Below, piece by piece: positions 8,353 through 16,666 of a stretch of DNA of 40,548 nucleotides. Under the pieces are notes generated by a model, which did no database searches, was not told the DNA's origin, and worked only from the letters and a program-made list of their open reading frames with translations. Origin of the DNA: Acidimicrobiaceae bacterium (GTDB lineage Bacteria > Actinomycetota > Acidimicrobiia > Acidimicrobiales > RAAP-2); the NCBI GenBank assembly GCA_003132305.1, contig PKXJ01000006.1, positions 47,379-87,926 of the forward strand, given 5' to 3'. Position 1 is the stretch's first letter, and each line of letters starts with the position of its first letter. The translations under genes and the position numbers were made by a program.

Positions 8353-9707
8353 TGACGTTCGGCTTCCCCCCGGGTCTGGACCAACTAGCTCCCCAAGCGA
8401 GAGATCTCTATATCCGCGACCTTAAATCCGTCGCGGGTATAGAGAAACTTCGCTTCTTTCCCCTCGCCGTGGAGTCGGGATTTGGTTGCACGCTCGTGGA
8501 AGCGGGTGGTCGTGAGCTTTTGGATTTGACGGCGACGTGGACGGCGGCGGGCCTTGGTCACGGTCACCCGCGGGTGGTCGAAGCCATGACCCAGGCGGCG
8601 AAGAGACCTCCGGGGGCCGGTGGACTTTCCGCGGCGCACCCCGACTCCGTGGGACTGGCGGAAGATCTGTTGGCGTTGGTGCCCGGTGCGGGCGATCGGC
8701 GGGTCTACTTGGGACACGCCGGCAGCGACGCGTGCGACGTCGTCATTCGCGCGTCGCGCTTCGCGACGGGCAAGAAGCGCATCGTGGGCTTTCACCACTC
8801 GTACCACGGTGGCATCGGTGTCGCCATGGCCGCGTCGGGCGTCCACGTCGAAGCGGGCTCGGTGACGGCCGATCCCCTGACGACGTTCGTCGACTATCCC
8901 AATCCCTATCGTCCGCCGTCGACGGATCCCTCGGGCCCTGAAGCGGCGCTGAGAGCGTCGCTCGGCCAAGTGGAAGCGGCGCTCGCCGAAGGAGACGTCG
9001 CCTGCTTAATGTTCGAGCCAATTTTGGCTGACGGCGGCATGGTGGTTCCTCCGCCGGGGTTTCTTCGTGGACTCGAGGAACTCTGTCATCGCTACGACAC
9101 ACTGTTGGTCTGTGACGAAGTAAAGGTTGGACTCGGGCGTCCGGGGATGATGCACGCCTTTCAACTCGACGGCGCGACACCTGATCTGGTCTGCTTCGGC
9201 AAGGTGCTGGGCAATGGCCTACCCCTTTCCGCGGCGGTCGGCCCGGCTGAAATTCTCGACGGTCCCTCCGCCGCGGCGCTGCTCACGACGGCCGGCAATC
9301 CCGTCTGCACGGCGGTTGGTCGCACGGTGTTACGAGTACTGCAAGAAGAGCAACTCCCCGAGCGGGCTCGTCGAGCGGGCGAGCGCCTACGAGCCGGATT
9401 AGAGCAACTGCAGAACGAACGCATTGGTGATATTCGAGGTCACGGATTGGCGAACGGGGTCGAGTTGGTGGCCGATCGCGACAGCAAAGTTCCCGACAAA
9501 AAGCTGGCCGCGGCGACGGTCTATAGAGCCTTTGAGCTCGGAGTGGTCGTCTACTACGTCGGCGGTAACGTCCTCGAGGTGACGCCCCCGCTCGTCATCT
9601 CTGACGCCGAAATTGACCGCGCCGTCGAGATTCTGGGTCAGTCGATCGATGACGCCGCCGCGGGTAAAGTTCCCGACGCCGTCGTTGCCGCGTACGCCGG
9701 CTGGTAG
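8352..9707 (+). CDS. Class III aminotransferase (PLP)
   Basis: A 451-residue fold-type I, subgroup II aminotransferase. HAGSDACDVVIR (122-133) binds the cofactor phosphate, FHHSYHGG (147-154) supplies the stacking aromatic, D255 in LLVCDEVKVGLGR contacts the pyridine nitrogen, and K284 in CFGKVLGNGLP is the Schiff-base lysine. Members of this class act on omega-amino groups such as putrescine, GABA, ornithine or beta-alanine, and also on glutamate-1-semialdehyde. The neighbours favour an amine or omega-amino acid. It starts inside the permease stop codon and is followed 13 bp later by the amidohydrolase, so the three form one operon. Confidence 0.9.
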   Translation: MTFGFPPGLDQLAPQARDLYIRDLKSVAGIEKLRFFPLAVESGFGCTLVEAGGRELLDLTATWTAAGLGHGHPRVVEAMTQAAKRPPGAGGLSAAHPDSVGLAEDLLALVPGAGDRRVYLGHAGSDACDVVIRASRFATGKKRIVGFHHSYHGGIGVAMAASGVHVEAGSVTADPLTTFVDYPNPYRPPSTDPSGPEAALRASLGQVEAALAEGDVACLMFEPILADGGMVVPPPGFLRGLEELCHRYDTLLVCDEVKVGLGRPGMMHAFQLDGATPDLVCFGKVLGNGLPLSAAVGPAEILDGPSAAALLTTAGNPVCTAVGRTVLRVLQEEQLPERARRAGERLRAGLEQLQNERIGDIRGHGLANGVELVADRDSKVPDKKLAAATVYRAFELGVVVYYVGGNVLEVTPPLVISDAEIDRAVEILGQSIDDAAAGKVPDAVVAAYAGW

Positions 9708-9720
9708 TAACCACGAGATA

Positions 9721-10884
9721 ATGGGTGTCGTGAGCGCTCGCACCGAAATCCAAGATTTCGTTGAATCAATACGTCTCGTTGATCATCACGTCCACGGTGC
9801 GTTAAAGACCACGCTCACCAGAGAACAGTTTGAAGAAGTGATGACCGAGTCCAATCGAGCGCGTCGTTTGGGCACGACGAACTTTGACACGCAGTTAGGT
9901 CTGGCGATTCGAAGGTGGTGCGCACCGTTGCTCGATCTCGACGCCTTTGTTGATCCCGAGACCTACCTTCAACGTCGAGCGGAACTTGGTGCCGACGAAG
10001 TCAATCGACGACTACTCAGGGCTGCTCATCTCGACACGGTGTTAATCGACACGGGTTTCGCCGCCGAGAATCTCCTCGACGTCGATCAGATGCGAGAGTT
10101 CGCTGGTGCCAAGAGTTTCGAAGTGGTGCGTTTGGAAGAAGTGGCGGAGGACCTCGTTCGCTCCGGCACCACGGCGCAGGGATTCGGCGACGCGTTCCGC
10201 TCCGCCCTGCAACAGCGACTCTCCAGCGGTGCCGTCGCGACGAAGAGCATCGTGGCGTACCGTTACGGACTCGACGTCCCCCACGAGCGCCCGCTCGAGG
10301 GGGACGTGGCACGCGCGATGGGCCAGTGGCTAGGCGACGTCGAAGCATCGAAGACGGTGCGAATAGTTGATCCGGTGCTGTTGTCGTTCCTGCTCTGGTC
10401 GGGCATTGACGCGCAGCTGCCGTTGCAGATTCACACCGGGTACGGCGATTCGGACTTGGACATCATTCGATCTAATCCGGCGTATTTGACCGACTTTCTT
10501 AGGGCGGCGGAACCCTTGGGCACGGCCGTGGTCTTGTTGCACTGCTACCCCTATCAGCGCGAAGCGGCCTATCTGGCTCAGATGTTTCCCAACGTGTACT
10601 TCGACATTGGCGAGGCCATCAGCCACTCCGGAGTCCAGTCACGTCAGTTGATCGCCGAGTCCTTTGAGATCGCGCCGTTCTATAAACAGCTCTACTCCAG
10701 TGACGGATGGGGCTTGGCCGAGTTCCACTTTTTGGGAGCGCGTCTTTGGCGAAATGGTGTATCCGAAATACTGTCGCGGTGGGTCGAGGCGGGTCATTGT
10801 AGCCAGGCGGACGCGACACAGATTGCCACCAAGGTGGGTCGTCAGAACGCGATCGACCTGTATCGACTTGACTCGTCGTCGTGA
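9721..10884 (+). CDS. FluG-like amidohydrolase (amidohydrolase_2 superfamily)
   Basis: A 387-residue TIM-barrel amidohydrolase. DHHVHG near residues 21-26 gives the HxH metal site, QIHTGYGDSD and VVLLHCYPYQREA give later histidine ligands, and YSSDGWGLAE holds the final aspartate. In fungal FluG and several bacterial proteins this domain is fused in front of a glutamine synthetase-like domain. Here it is a separate gene in a cluster with two such ligases, a good sign that amidohydrolase and ligase act in one pathway, perhaps making and breaking a gamma-glutamyl amide. I start it at ATG 9721, 14 bp after the aminotransferase stop; GTG at 9730 is an alternative. The exact reaction is unknown. 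Confidence 0.85.
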   Translation: MGVVSARTEIQDFVESIRLVDHHVHGALKTTLTREQFEEVMTESNRARRLGTTNFDTQLGLAIRRWCAPLLDLDAFVDPETYLQRRAELGADEVNRRLLRAAHLDTVLIDTGFAAENLLDVDQMREFAGAKSFEVVRLEEVAEDLVRSGTTAQGFGDAFRSALQQRLSSGAVATKSIVAYRYGLDVPHERPLEGDVARAMGQWLGDVEASKTVRIVDPVLLSFLLWSGIDAQLPLQIHTGYGDSDLDIIRSNPAYLTDFLRAAEPLGTAVVLLHCYPYQREAAYLAQMFPNVYFDIGEAISHSGVQSRQLIAESFEIAPFYKQLYSSDGWGLAEFHFLGARLWRNGVSEILSRWVEAGHCSQADATQIATKVGRQNAIDLYRLDSSS

Positions 10885-11114
10885 ATTGGGAGTCGGCCAA
10901 GCTCAAGGTATTACGCACCACGGCATTCGAACGAACCATAGGGGATCTCTACACCATCGTGAAACAGTGGGCGACGGGTACGTACCTTTGAAATGTGCGC
11001 TGGACGACGGTGACGCTTTAGATCGTGAGAGATGCTGGCGGCGCGAGCTGAACTCGATCGGTCGCTACTCGGCCATAATCAAGAGAGGTTCTAACAAATG
11101 ACGAGGAGTTTCTG

Positions 11115-12383
11115 ATGCCCATCAACGTGACGCCCATCCCGGGCCTGAGCCCTGAGATCAACGACCTGCGACGTCGCACCGCCGACGTTGTCAACGCGGA
11201 GGTACTGCCCAACGAAGAGAAGTTGTGGCGTTCGAGGCGTGACGCCAACATGAGTGAGGACGAGATCGAGTCCAGCCGGCGTGAGAGCATCGAAGTTCGA
11301 GAGCAGATCAAGGCCAAGGTCTTCCAGGCGGGGTTGTGGGCACCGCATCTACCCAAGGAGTACGGCGGCGCGGGACTCGACTTCTTGTCGCTCGCCTACA
11401 TGTACGAGATCCTCGCGTACGGCGTTGGAGGCCCGACGCTCTTTGGCATCGCGGCGCCCAATTCGGGCAACGCCAGCATCCTCGTGAAGTACGGCACCGA
11501 GGAGCAGAAGCAAAAGTGGCTGCTGCCGCTCATCGCGGGCGAGATGGAGTCGGGCTTCTCGATGACCGAACCCGAGCACGCCGGGTCGGATCCGCGTTCT
11601 ATCGAAACCGAGGCCGTACGCGACGGCGACGACTGGGTCATTAACGGACACAAGTGGTTCACGTCGAACGGCATCGACGCCAACTTCTTCATCGTGATGT
11701 GTCGAGCCGTTGACCCGACCGGCGAGTTCGGATCCTCTGGTCGCATGACCCAGATCATCGTCCCGAGTGCCACCGCCGGCGTCAACATCGTTCGCGGTAT
11801 CGGCATCTTCGGGCATCCGACGTCCGATCACTGCGAGATCCGCTACGAAAACGTGCGGGTACCCATGGAGAACACCCTGGGTCTCGTCGGTCAGGGTCAC
11901 CAGGCCGCCCAGGATCGCCTCGGCGCCGGCCGGGTCTATCACTGCATGAACTCGATCGGCCAGATGTGGCGCGCGTTCGATCTCATGGTCGAGCGCACGC
12001 TGGTGCGTCAAGTCCACGGGGGACTCCTAAAGGACAAGCAGTTCATCCAGGGATTTATTGCGGAGAGTTACATGGACTTACAGTCCGCGCGCCTCATGAC
12101 CATCAACGCGGCCGAGAAGGTCGCCCACAACGATCCCGACGCGCGCACCGCCATCTCGGCCATCAAGGTCTTCGTCCCGGCTGCGTATCACCGCGTGGTC
12201 GATCGAGCGATTCAGGTGTGGGGTGGGGCCGGCGTGAGTAACGACCTCCCGCTCTCTCAGATGTATCTGACGGCGCGCGTCTTGCGCTTGGCCGACGGCC
12301 CCGACGAGGTGCACAAGATTCTGATCGCGAAGAACATCCTGCACCGATACGAGGACGGAGAGGGTTGGAACTTCGGGACTTGA
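11115..12383 (+). CDS. Acyl-CoA dehydrogenase (ACAD10/11-like)
   Basis: A 422-residue flavoprotein dehydrogenase that introduces a double bond into an acyl-CoA. The N-terminal helical domain is followed by FSMTEPEHAGSDP (148-160) and WVINGHKWFTS (174-184) of the flavin-binding beta domain. The C-terminal helical domain ends with VWGGAGVS, then LADGPDEVHK, the pattern of the ACAD10/11 branch rather than the YEGT form of short-chain enzymes. The start follows GAGGAG at a good distance (11103-11108). It stands alone: the amidohydrolase ends 230 bp upstream and the next gene converges on it. It may supply enoyl-CoA for beta-oxidation and so, indirectly, the PHA genes further right; that link is an inference. 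Confidence 0.93.
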   Translation: MPINVTPIPGLSPEINDLRRRTADVVNAEVLPNEEKLWRSRRDANMSEDEIESSRRESIEVREQIKAKVFQAGLWAPHLPKEYGGAGLDFLSLAYMYEILAYGVGGPTLFGIAAPNSGNASILVKYGTEEQKQKWLLPLIAGEMESGFSMTEPEHAGSDPRSIETEAVRDGDDWVINGHKWFTSNGIDANFFIVMCRAVDPTGEFGSSGRMTQIIVPSATAGVNIVRGIGIFGHPTSDHCEIRYENVRVPMENTLGLVGQGHQAAQDRLGAGRVYHCMNSIGQMWRAFDLMVERTLVRQVHGGLLKDKQFIQGFIAESYMDLQSARLMTINAAEKVAHNDPDARTAISAIKVFVPAAYHRVVDRAIQVWGGAGVSNDLPLSQMYLTARVLRLADGPDEVHKILIAKNILHRYEDGEGWNFGT

Positions 12384-12429
12384 GGCGGTGTCAGTGGAGC
12401 AACAGCGTGGGGTCCACGTCGGACCGTAA

Positions 12430-13050
12430 TCAGTGTCGTGGTTCTGGGTAGGTACTCCAACCAGCGACGACGGTCGGCTCGGGTCCCCACTGGCCGAGTT
12501 GATGCTCGATGAGCTTTCGGGTGCTCATGATGTGGTGCACCGCGAAGCCGTGCGTGACGAGGTTGTCGGCGATGAGCGAGCGGTGACATCGCCACGGCAG
12601 CGCCTCGGAGCACATGAACGCGACGCGCGACGCCTGCGCCATGGTGGCCAAGTTGGCAAGTGCCGTTCGGTAGGCGTCGCCCAGCGTGTAGTCGGCGTAG
12701 TTCCTAAAGCTCGCATTATGCCACGCCGCATTAATCGCCGGGTCGACGTCGGATTGGCGATCACGCCGGCCTCCAAGGTCCCGGGCGTGTTGATAGTTGA
12801 CTGCGTTATTCGCCAGCCACGTGGTCATCGTCTCGCGTCCGAACTGTGGGCACCGGCGAGAACCGGGATAAGAGCGTACGTCCACGAGCAAGTTGATGGC
12901 GTACTCGTGGAGCAGGGCGAGAAACTCTTCGATTGAGCGAGTGGAGTGACCAATGGTCCAGATCTCTCGATCGTTGGACGCTGCGCGCTCATCAAGAGTG
13001 AGGGTCTCAACTGGCATGACCAACTGCTCGTTCGCCACTCGCCCTGTCAC
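12430..13050 (-). CDS. DUF488 family protein
   Basis: A protein of about 206 residues of the DUF488 family. IWTIGHSTRSIEEFLALL near residues 31-48 is the signature beginning, LVDVRSYPGSRRCPQF contains the conserved VRSYP-SR element, and AFMCSEALPWRCHRSLIAD holds the C-terminal CxE and CHR motifs. The biochemical role is not established; the conserved cysteine, arginine and histidine suggest an enzyme. I give the longest start, GTG at 13050. GTG at 13038 has GGAGG 11 bp upstream and is equally likely, with ATG at 13017 a third choice. It is transcribed divergently from the DNA glycosylase gene. Confidence 0.88.
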   Translation of the reverse strand: MTGRVANEQLVMPVETLTLDERAASNDREIWTIGHSTRSIEEFLALLHEYAINLLVDVRSYPGSRRCPQFGRETMTTWLANNAVNYQHARDLGGRRDRQSDVDPAINAAWHNASFRNYADYTLGDAYRTALANLATMAQASRVAFMCSEALPWRCHRSLIADNLVTHGFAVHHIMSTRKLIEHQLGQWGPEPTVVAGWSTYPEPRH

Positions 13051-13285
13051 CTCCGTACCGTCATTCGAAAAAATGTGACTCCCGTCATAGAACGCCGTGG
13101 CGAAGTAGAGACTTCGCCACTATTGGTGGTTGCGAACATCACGTTCTCTCGACCGATCGTTCATGTCGACCTTACTGGCGAAGAGTCCCACGCCAACAGA
13201 CGTGGGCTGGTGCGCAGGGGCGCCAGAGCTCGTCCTGTCTCTCGTTACTCGACGAGTCGCATTCACCCGCGCGTACGATTGCTCG

Positions 13286-13927
13286 GTGGGTGACTTTGAC
13301 GGACTGTGTCTCGCGAACCGCGGTTTCTTTGCTCGTGACGTACTCGAGGTCGCGCCCGCCCTGCTCGGCTGCGTCCTGCAACGTAACGACGACGAAGGGA
13401 CGGTGTCGATACGCGTCACCGAGGTCGAAGCGTACGCCGGCGAACGTGATCCCGGGGCACACTCCTATCGCGGCATGACCAACCGAAACAAAACCCTCTT
13501 TGGCCCACCGGGCCACCTCTACTGCTACTTCACGTACGGGATGCATCACGCGATCAACGTCGTCGTCGGGCAGTCGGGTGAGCCGTACGCGTGCCTGATT
13601 CGAGCCGGAGAGGTTATAGAAGGCGCGGAAGTGGCGCGAAGGCGCCGAGAGCAAAAGCCCCGGAAAGTCCCTCTTCCCGAACATGGATTGGCGCGCGGTC
13701 CCGGGTGCGTTGCTCAAAGCTTCGCCGTGAATCTGACGAATGACGGTGACGACCTCTTCGCAGGACAATGGCGGTTCTTCGTTCGGCGAGATGGCGCGGT
13801 CTTACCCCACGAGGTGGGACCGCGAGTTGGCGTCAGCGGACCTGGTGGCGATGCTGCCGCTTTTTCTTGGCGATACTGGTTGGCGAATGCCTCATCCGTT
13901 TCGACGTACAAGCCGGGACGCGCCTGA
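13286..13927 (+). CDS. 3-methyladenine DNA glycosylase (AAG/MPG family)
   Basis: A 213-residue base-excision repair glycosylase that removes alkylated and deaminated purines. FFARDVLEVAPALLGC begins the fold. TEVEAYAGERDPGAHSYRG (about 45-63) holds the catalytic glutamate of the EAY motif. TNRNKTLFGPPGHLYCYFTYG follows with the intercalating tyrosine region, and LARGPGCVAQSF is the later conserved loop. I chose GTG at 13286 because it gives the family length of about 200 residues; the frame is open further upstream to 13130 but that part is unlike the family. It stands alone, divergent from the DUF488 gene, and no promoter is obvious. Confidence 0.9.
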   Translation: MGDFDGLCLANRGFFARDVLEVAPALLGCVLQRNDDEGTVSIRVTEVEAYAGERDPGAHSYRGMTNRNKTLFGPPGHLYCYFTYGMHHAINVVVGQSGEPYACLIRAGEVIEGAEVARRRREQKPRKVPLPEHGLARGPGCVAQSFAVNLTNDGDDLFAGQWRFFVRRDGAVLPHEVGPRVGVSGPGGDAAAFSWRYWLANASSVSTYKPGRA

Positions 13928-14107
13928 CCTGTTCCTCCCGAGGGCCCAGCAGCTTTCGACGGGAGTGTGGTTCCAATCAATAAAGCGTCACGTCCACCCC
14001 GCGCCAGACGAACGGTCGGCTGACTGCAATGGTGATGCGCACGATTCGATTCACCGTGAAGGGTCGGTGGTGCTCGCACTGATTCAATCGACCAATACGC
14101 TTCGTTG

Positions 14108-14455
14108 ATGTTCGAGATATCCAACGAACGCTTCGAGGAGTTGGCGGAAGAAGCCCTCGCCTCGTTGCCCGAAGAACTCTCATCTCAGATAGAGAATTTG
14201 GCGATCATTGTTGAGGATAAGGCGCCGGGACGCCCACTCTTTGGACTCTACGAAGGCATTCCCCTCACCAAGCGCAGTCCAATTAGTTATAGCGCCGTGA
14301 TGCCGGACCGGATCACCTTGTACCAGACGACGATCTGTCGTTACGCCACCAACGAGGACGAAGTGAAGGCTCAGATTCGTAAGACCGTGCTGCACGAAGT
14401 CGCGCATCACTTTGGCATCAGCGATCCTCGGCTCGAGGAGCTGGGCTGGGCGTAG
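14108..14455 (+). CDS. Small metallopeptidase (Zincin_1 type)
   Basis: A 115-residue protein of the small zincin-like metallopeptidase family common in actinobacteria. LHEVAHHFGIS (95-105) is the HExxH zinc motif with a glycine two residues on. ITLYQTTICR upstream is the strand that precedes the active-site helix in this family. The physiological substrate is unknown and the family is mostly annotated from sequence alone. The ATG at 14108 is chosen over TTG at 14105. There is no obvious partner gene nearby. Confidence 0.8.
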   Translation: MFEISNERFEELAEEALASLPEELSSQIENLAIIVEDKAPGRPLFGLYEGIPLTKRSPISYSAVMPDRITLYQTTICRYATNEDEVKAQIRKTVLHEVAHHFGISDPRLEELGWA

Positions 14456-14606
14456 CGAGTCGACAGGTCCGGGCTCTTTCAAATAGTCCCCGTCGACGCC
14501 CGCCCAAACCACCTCGCTCGGTCTACTGTCGATAACAGCGATGAGTAGTGCGTTTGCCAATCGCTGACATGAACACGAACGGTCTCATCTTCGCCGAGGG
14601 AGAGTT

Positions 14607-15062
14607 GTGAGTACGCGCAGCCAGATTCAGTTCTCCAGTGACCGCAGCGAAGCCCTCAGAGCAATTGAGTCAATCACTTCGGGAAGAGGTTGGTGCAACG
14701 TCGTTCCGCGCGTCGTAGACGACGTGGCGGACCTCCGGATCAATTTCACGGGACTTTGGGCGAACCAAGGTGTCGTCAAGGCTTCCTTCGTCACGTCGCC
14801 TCCTCGCCACGGCGAGGCGCAACCCTCCTCACTGGGCGTCTTGCATTCGCGAGGGCGGCTCGGCAGCGAACGGATTACTTCTCTTCTTAGTGGCGCTCCG
14901 TTCACGGTTCGTCAGGATCACACTCAGCGCGGTCTTCTCCTCGAAGTCCCCGCCGACACGCCCGCGGCACAGGTGCTCGAAGTGATGTGCACGATGACGA
15001 AGTCACTGTGCGACTTCGAGATGACGGGGGACTGGCGCCTGGACCTCTACGTTCGACCGTAA
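14607..15062 (+). CDS. Hypothetical protein, 151 residues
   Basis: I do not recognise this protein. It starts at GTG 14607 after GAGGGAGAG, a good ribosome site, and its codon use resembles its neighbours, so it is probably real. It has no signal peptide or membrane helix. The content is mixed alpha/beta, with WCNVVPRVVDDVADLRINF near the start, a SPPRHGEAQPSS loop in the middle and a C-terminal DWRLDLYVRP. It ends 56 bp before the first phasin promoter and is read in the same direction, but that promoter lies after it, so it is not part of the PHA operon. Confidence 0.65.
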   Translation: MSTRSQIQFSSDRSEALRAIESITSGRGWCNVVPRVVDDVADLRINFTGLWANQGVVKASFVTSPPRHGEAQPSSLGVLHSRGRLGSERITSLLSGAPFTVRQDHTQRGLLLEVPADTPAAQVLEVMCTMTKSLCDFEMTGDWRLDLYVRP

Positions 15063-15117
15063 CGACCAGGCGCCGCTCGAACGCCCGCGTCAGTGACGTC
15101 CGCGAACGGCAAGTTCT

Positions 15118-15150
15118 TGCTTGACATGCCAAGCACCTGGTGGATAGAGT
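15118..15150 (+). promoter_or_regulatory. PHA cluster promoter P1 with TGCTTG-n6-CAAGCA dyad
   Basis: TGCTTGACATGCCAAGCA (15118-15135) is an inverted repeat whose left arm runs into a consensus -35 box, TTGACA (15121-15126). After an 18-bp spacer comes TAGAGT (15145-15150) as -10. A protein on the dyad would cover the -35. The same arrangement recurs at 15646 and 16590. The first phasin gene starts 49 bp after the -10. Confidence 0.85.
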
Positions 15151-15198
15151 GCGACTGTGCGCAGCCCGCGCACGATGCAAGAGCCGGAGGAGTTCACC

Positions 15199-15519
15199 AT
15201 GGTAGAAGAAAAAGCCAAGAGCACCGCGAAGAAAGACGCCGCCGCTGAAGAGTCGCGCGTTCAAGACCAGATATTGGAAGCGATCAAGCGATCCCAGGAC
15301 GCCACGTTGAAGATTGTGAGTGCGTGGTCCGAAAATGTCGCGAAACTGACGCCGCAACTGCCCGAAATGCCGAAGCTGCCCATGTTCGACGCGCTTCCGA
15401 AGCCCGACGAGGTTTCGGATAAGTTCTTCGAGTTCGCCCAGGAGCTGATGAACGCCCAACAAGAGTTCGTCAAGCGACTAATTGACGCGCTTCCGAAGCC
15501 CGACCAGCCGAGCGCCTAA
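15199..15519 (+). CDS. Short phasin-like granule protein 1
   Basis: A 106-residue, mostly helical and highly charged protein. It starts with a lysine- and alanine-rich tail (EEKAKSTAKKDAAAEE), continues with an amphipathic helix (ILEAIKRSQDATLKIVSAW), a proline-rich hinge (LPEMPKLPMFDALPKP) and a second amphipathic helix (FFEFAQELMNAQQEFVKRL). This layout is typical of phasins, which coat polyhydroxyalkanoate granules. The helix-hinge-helix unit is repeated at the N-terminus of the PHA synthase at 16667, which supports the assignment. The ATG at 15199 follows GGAGGAG by 6 bp; in-frame codons further upstream would overlap the promoter. Expression should respond to the P1 dyad. Confidence 0.78.
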   Translation: MVEEKAKSTAKKDAAAEESRVQDQILEAIKRSQDATLKIVSAWSENVAKLTPQLPEMPKLPMFDALPKPDEVSDKFFEFAQELMNAQQEFVKRLIDALPKPDQPSA

Positions 15520-15614
15520 AAGGCATCCATTCGACCCGATCACCGATCGAGTCTTGAACTGTCGCAGTGGGCAGTGGTATCGCCCCACGATCGCGGTAGG
15601 CCCTAACGTTTCAG

Positions 15615-15638
15615 CGCTTTGCGCGGGAAAACAAAGCG
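15615..15638 (+). terminator. Hairpin between the phasin genes
   Basis: CGCTTTG (15615-15621) and CAAAGCG (15632-15638) pair across a 10-nt loop just upstream of promoter P2. There is no T-run, so it may attenuate read-through from the first phasin gene or simply separate the two units. Confidence 0.3.
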
Positions 15639-15645
15639 GAACTTG

Positions 15646-15678
15646 TGCTTGACATACCAAGCAGATGGGGTGTATAGT
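15646..15678 (+). promoter_or_regulatory. PHA cluster promoter P2 with TGCTTG-n6-CAAGCA dyad
   Basis: TGCTTGACATACCAAGCA (15646-15663) overlaps TTGACA (15649-15654). The spacer is again 18 bp and the -10 is TATAGT (15673-15678), close to consensus. It drives the second phasin and the XRE regulator. Confidence 0.87.
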
Positions 15679-15728
15679 GTGCTTGTGACGGAATCGCCGT
15701 ACACGAAGTGATACCAGAGGAGTTCATG

Positions 15729-16031
15729 ATGGTAGCTACCAAGACCACATCTACTACCGAAGTACCCGAGATTGCCACGAAAATCAGCGATCAGTTGATT
15801 TCCGCCGTGAAGCAGTACCAGCAGTTCTCGGTGGACACTGCGCAGACCTTTGCCAAGGTTGCCTCAGTGTTCCCAGTAAAGGACCTGCCCAGCGTTCCCG
15901 GAGCCCCCGCCCTTCCCAGTGCGGAAGCCGTGACCAAGTACGCGTTTGACTTCACGTCAAACCTGCTCAACGCACAGCGCGATTTCGCCCTGCAGTTGGC
16001 GAGCGCGCTGGTTCCCGAGAAGTTGGCGTAA
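15729..16031 (+). CDS. Short phasin-like granule protein 2
   Basis: A protein of about 100 residues with the same plan as phasin-like protein 1: a threonine-rich start (TKTTSTTEVPE), an amphipathic helix (ISDQLISAVKQYQQFSVDTA), a proline-rich hinge (PSVPGAPALPSAE) and a second helix (FDFTSNLLNAQRDFALQL). The FxFxxxLxNAQxxF pattern is shared with the first phasin and the PHA synthase N-terminus. I chose ATG 15729 rather than 15726 because it puts GAGGAG at the same 6-bp spacing as in the first phasin, and both then start MVxxK or similar. It is followed 23 bp later by the XRE regulator, so the two share promoter P2. Confidence 0.75.
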   Translation: MVATKTTSTTEVPEIATKISDQLISAVKQYQQFSVDTAQTFAKVASVFPVKDLPSVPGAPALPSAEAVTKYAFDFTSNLLNAQRDFALQLASALVPEKLA

Positions 16032-16054
16032 CGTCCTTCACGGACTCAGTTACG

Positions 16055-16441
16055 ATGCAGTACACGGAAGAGCCAACGAACGCAGTTGAAGATGACCGCC
16101 GGCAGATGCTGGGAGGTTTCATCAGGGCGCAGCGACAGATCGCAAATTTGTCGCTGCGCCAGCTCTCCGCGATGACCGAGATCTCCAACCCGTACTTGAG
16201 CCAAGTCGAGCGAGGACTGCACGAGCCGTCCATTCGGGTGTTGAAGTCGATTGCCGACGCGTTAAACGTGTCGGCGGAAATCCTCTTCGAACAAGCGGGC
16301 CTAATTAGCGGTACGGAAAAGTTGGGCGACGAGGCCACGGAGAGCGCCGTTCGCGCCGACCAGCGGCTCACCGAGGCCCAACGCCACGCGCTGCTGGCGG
16401 TCTATCGCAGCTATATCGAGACCAACCGCAAAGAGTCCTGA
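16055..16441 (+). CDS. XRE family transcriptional regulator
   Basis: A 128-residue DNA-binding protein with an HTH_3 domain at about residues 20-78: LRQLSAMTEISNPYLSQVERG is the helix-turn-helix, followed by PSIRVLKSIADALNVSAEILF. The C-terminal 45 residues are helical and could dimerise or sense a ligand. Its place between the phasins and the PHA synthase, under promoter P2, makes it the obvious candidate to bind the TGCTTG-n6-CAAGCA dyads and so control the cluster and itself. PHA clusters elsewhere have functionally similar repressors (PhaR, PhaD), but those are unrelated proteins. The binding is inferred from position only. The start at 16055 has a weak ribosome site. Confidence 0.85.
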   Translation: MQYTEEPTNAVEDDRRQMLGGFIRAQRQIANLSLRQLSAMTEISNPYLSQVERGLHEPSIRVLKSIADALNVSAEILFEQAGLISGTEKLGDEATESAVRADQRLTEAQRHALLAVYRSYIETNRKES

Positions 16442-16589
16442 GGGTTCGGCGATCGGCTAGCCGGACGCCGTCTTCGGAGCCATCTAGTTCATTCGCCAGA
16501 CGTCACGGAAAACGCCTGGTAGCGAGGTTTCTCGCAACTACGCAAGAGGCAAGAAATGGTCGATGACCAAGATTTCTCCCGCGGCAGGG

Positions 16590-16622
16590 TGCTTGACATG
16601 CCAAGCAAAAGATATGTACTGT
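16590..16622 (+). promoter_or_regulatory. PHA cluster promoter P3 with TGCTTG-n6-CAAGCA dyad
   Basis: TGCTTGACATGCCAAGCA (16590-16607) is identical to the P1 dyad. TTGACA is at 16593-16598, the spacer is 18 bp and the -10 is TACTGT (16617-16622). Transcription would begin near 16629, so the PHA synthase must start downstream of this, which decides the choice of TTG at 16667. Confidence 0.83.
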
Positions 16623-16666
16623 CTTCTTTAGACGCCGCACGGCTTCACGTCAGTAGGGACTGCGCC

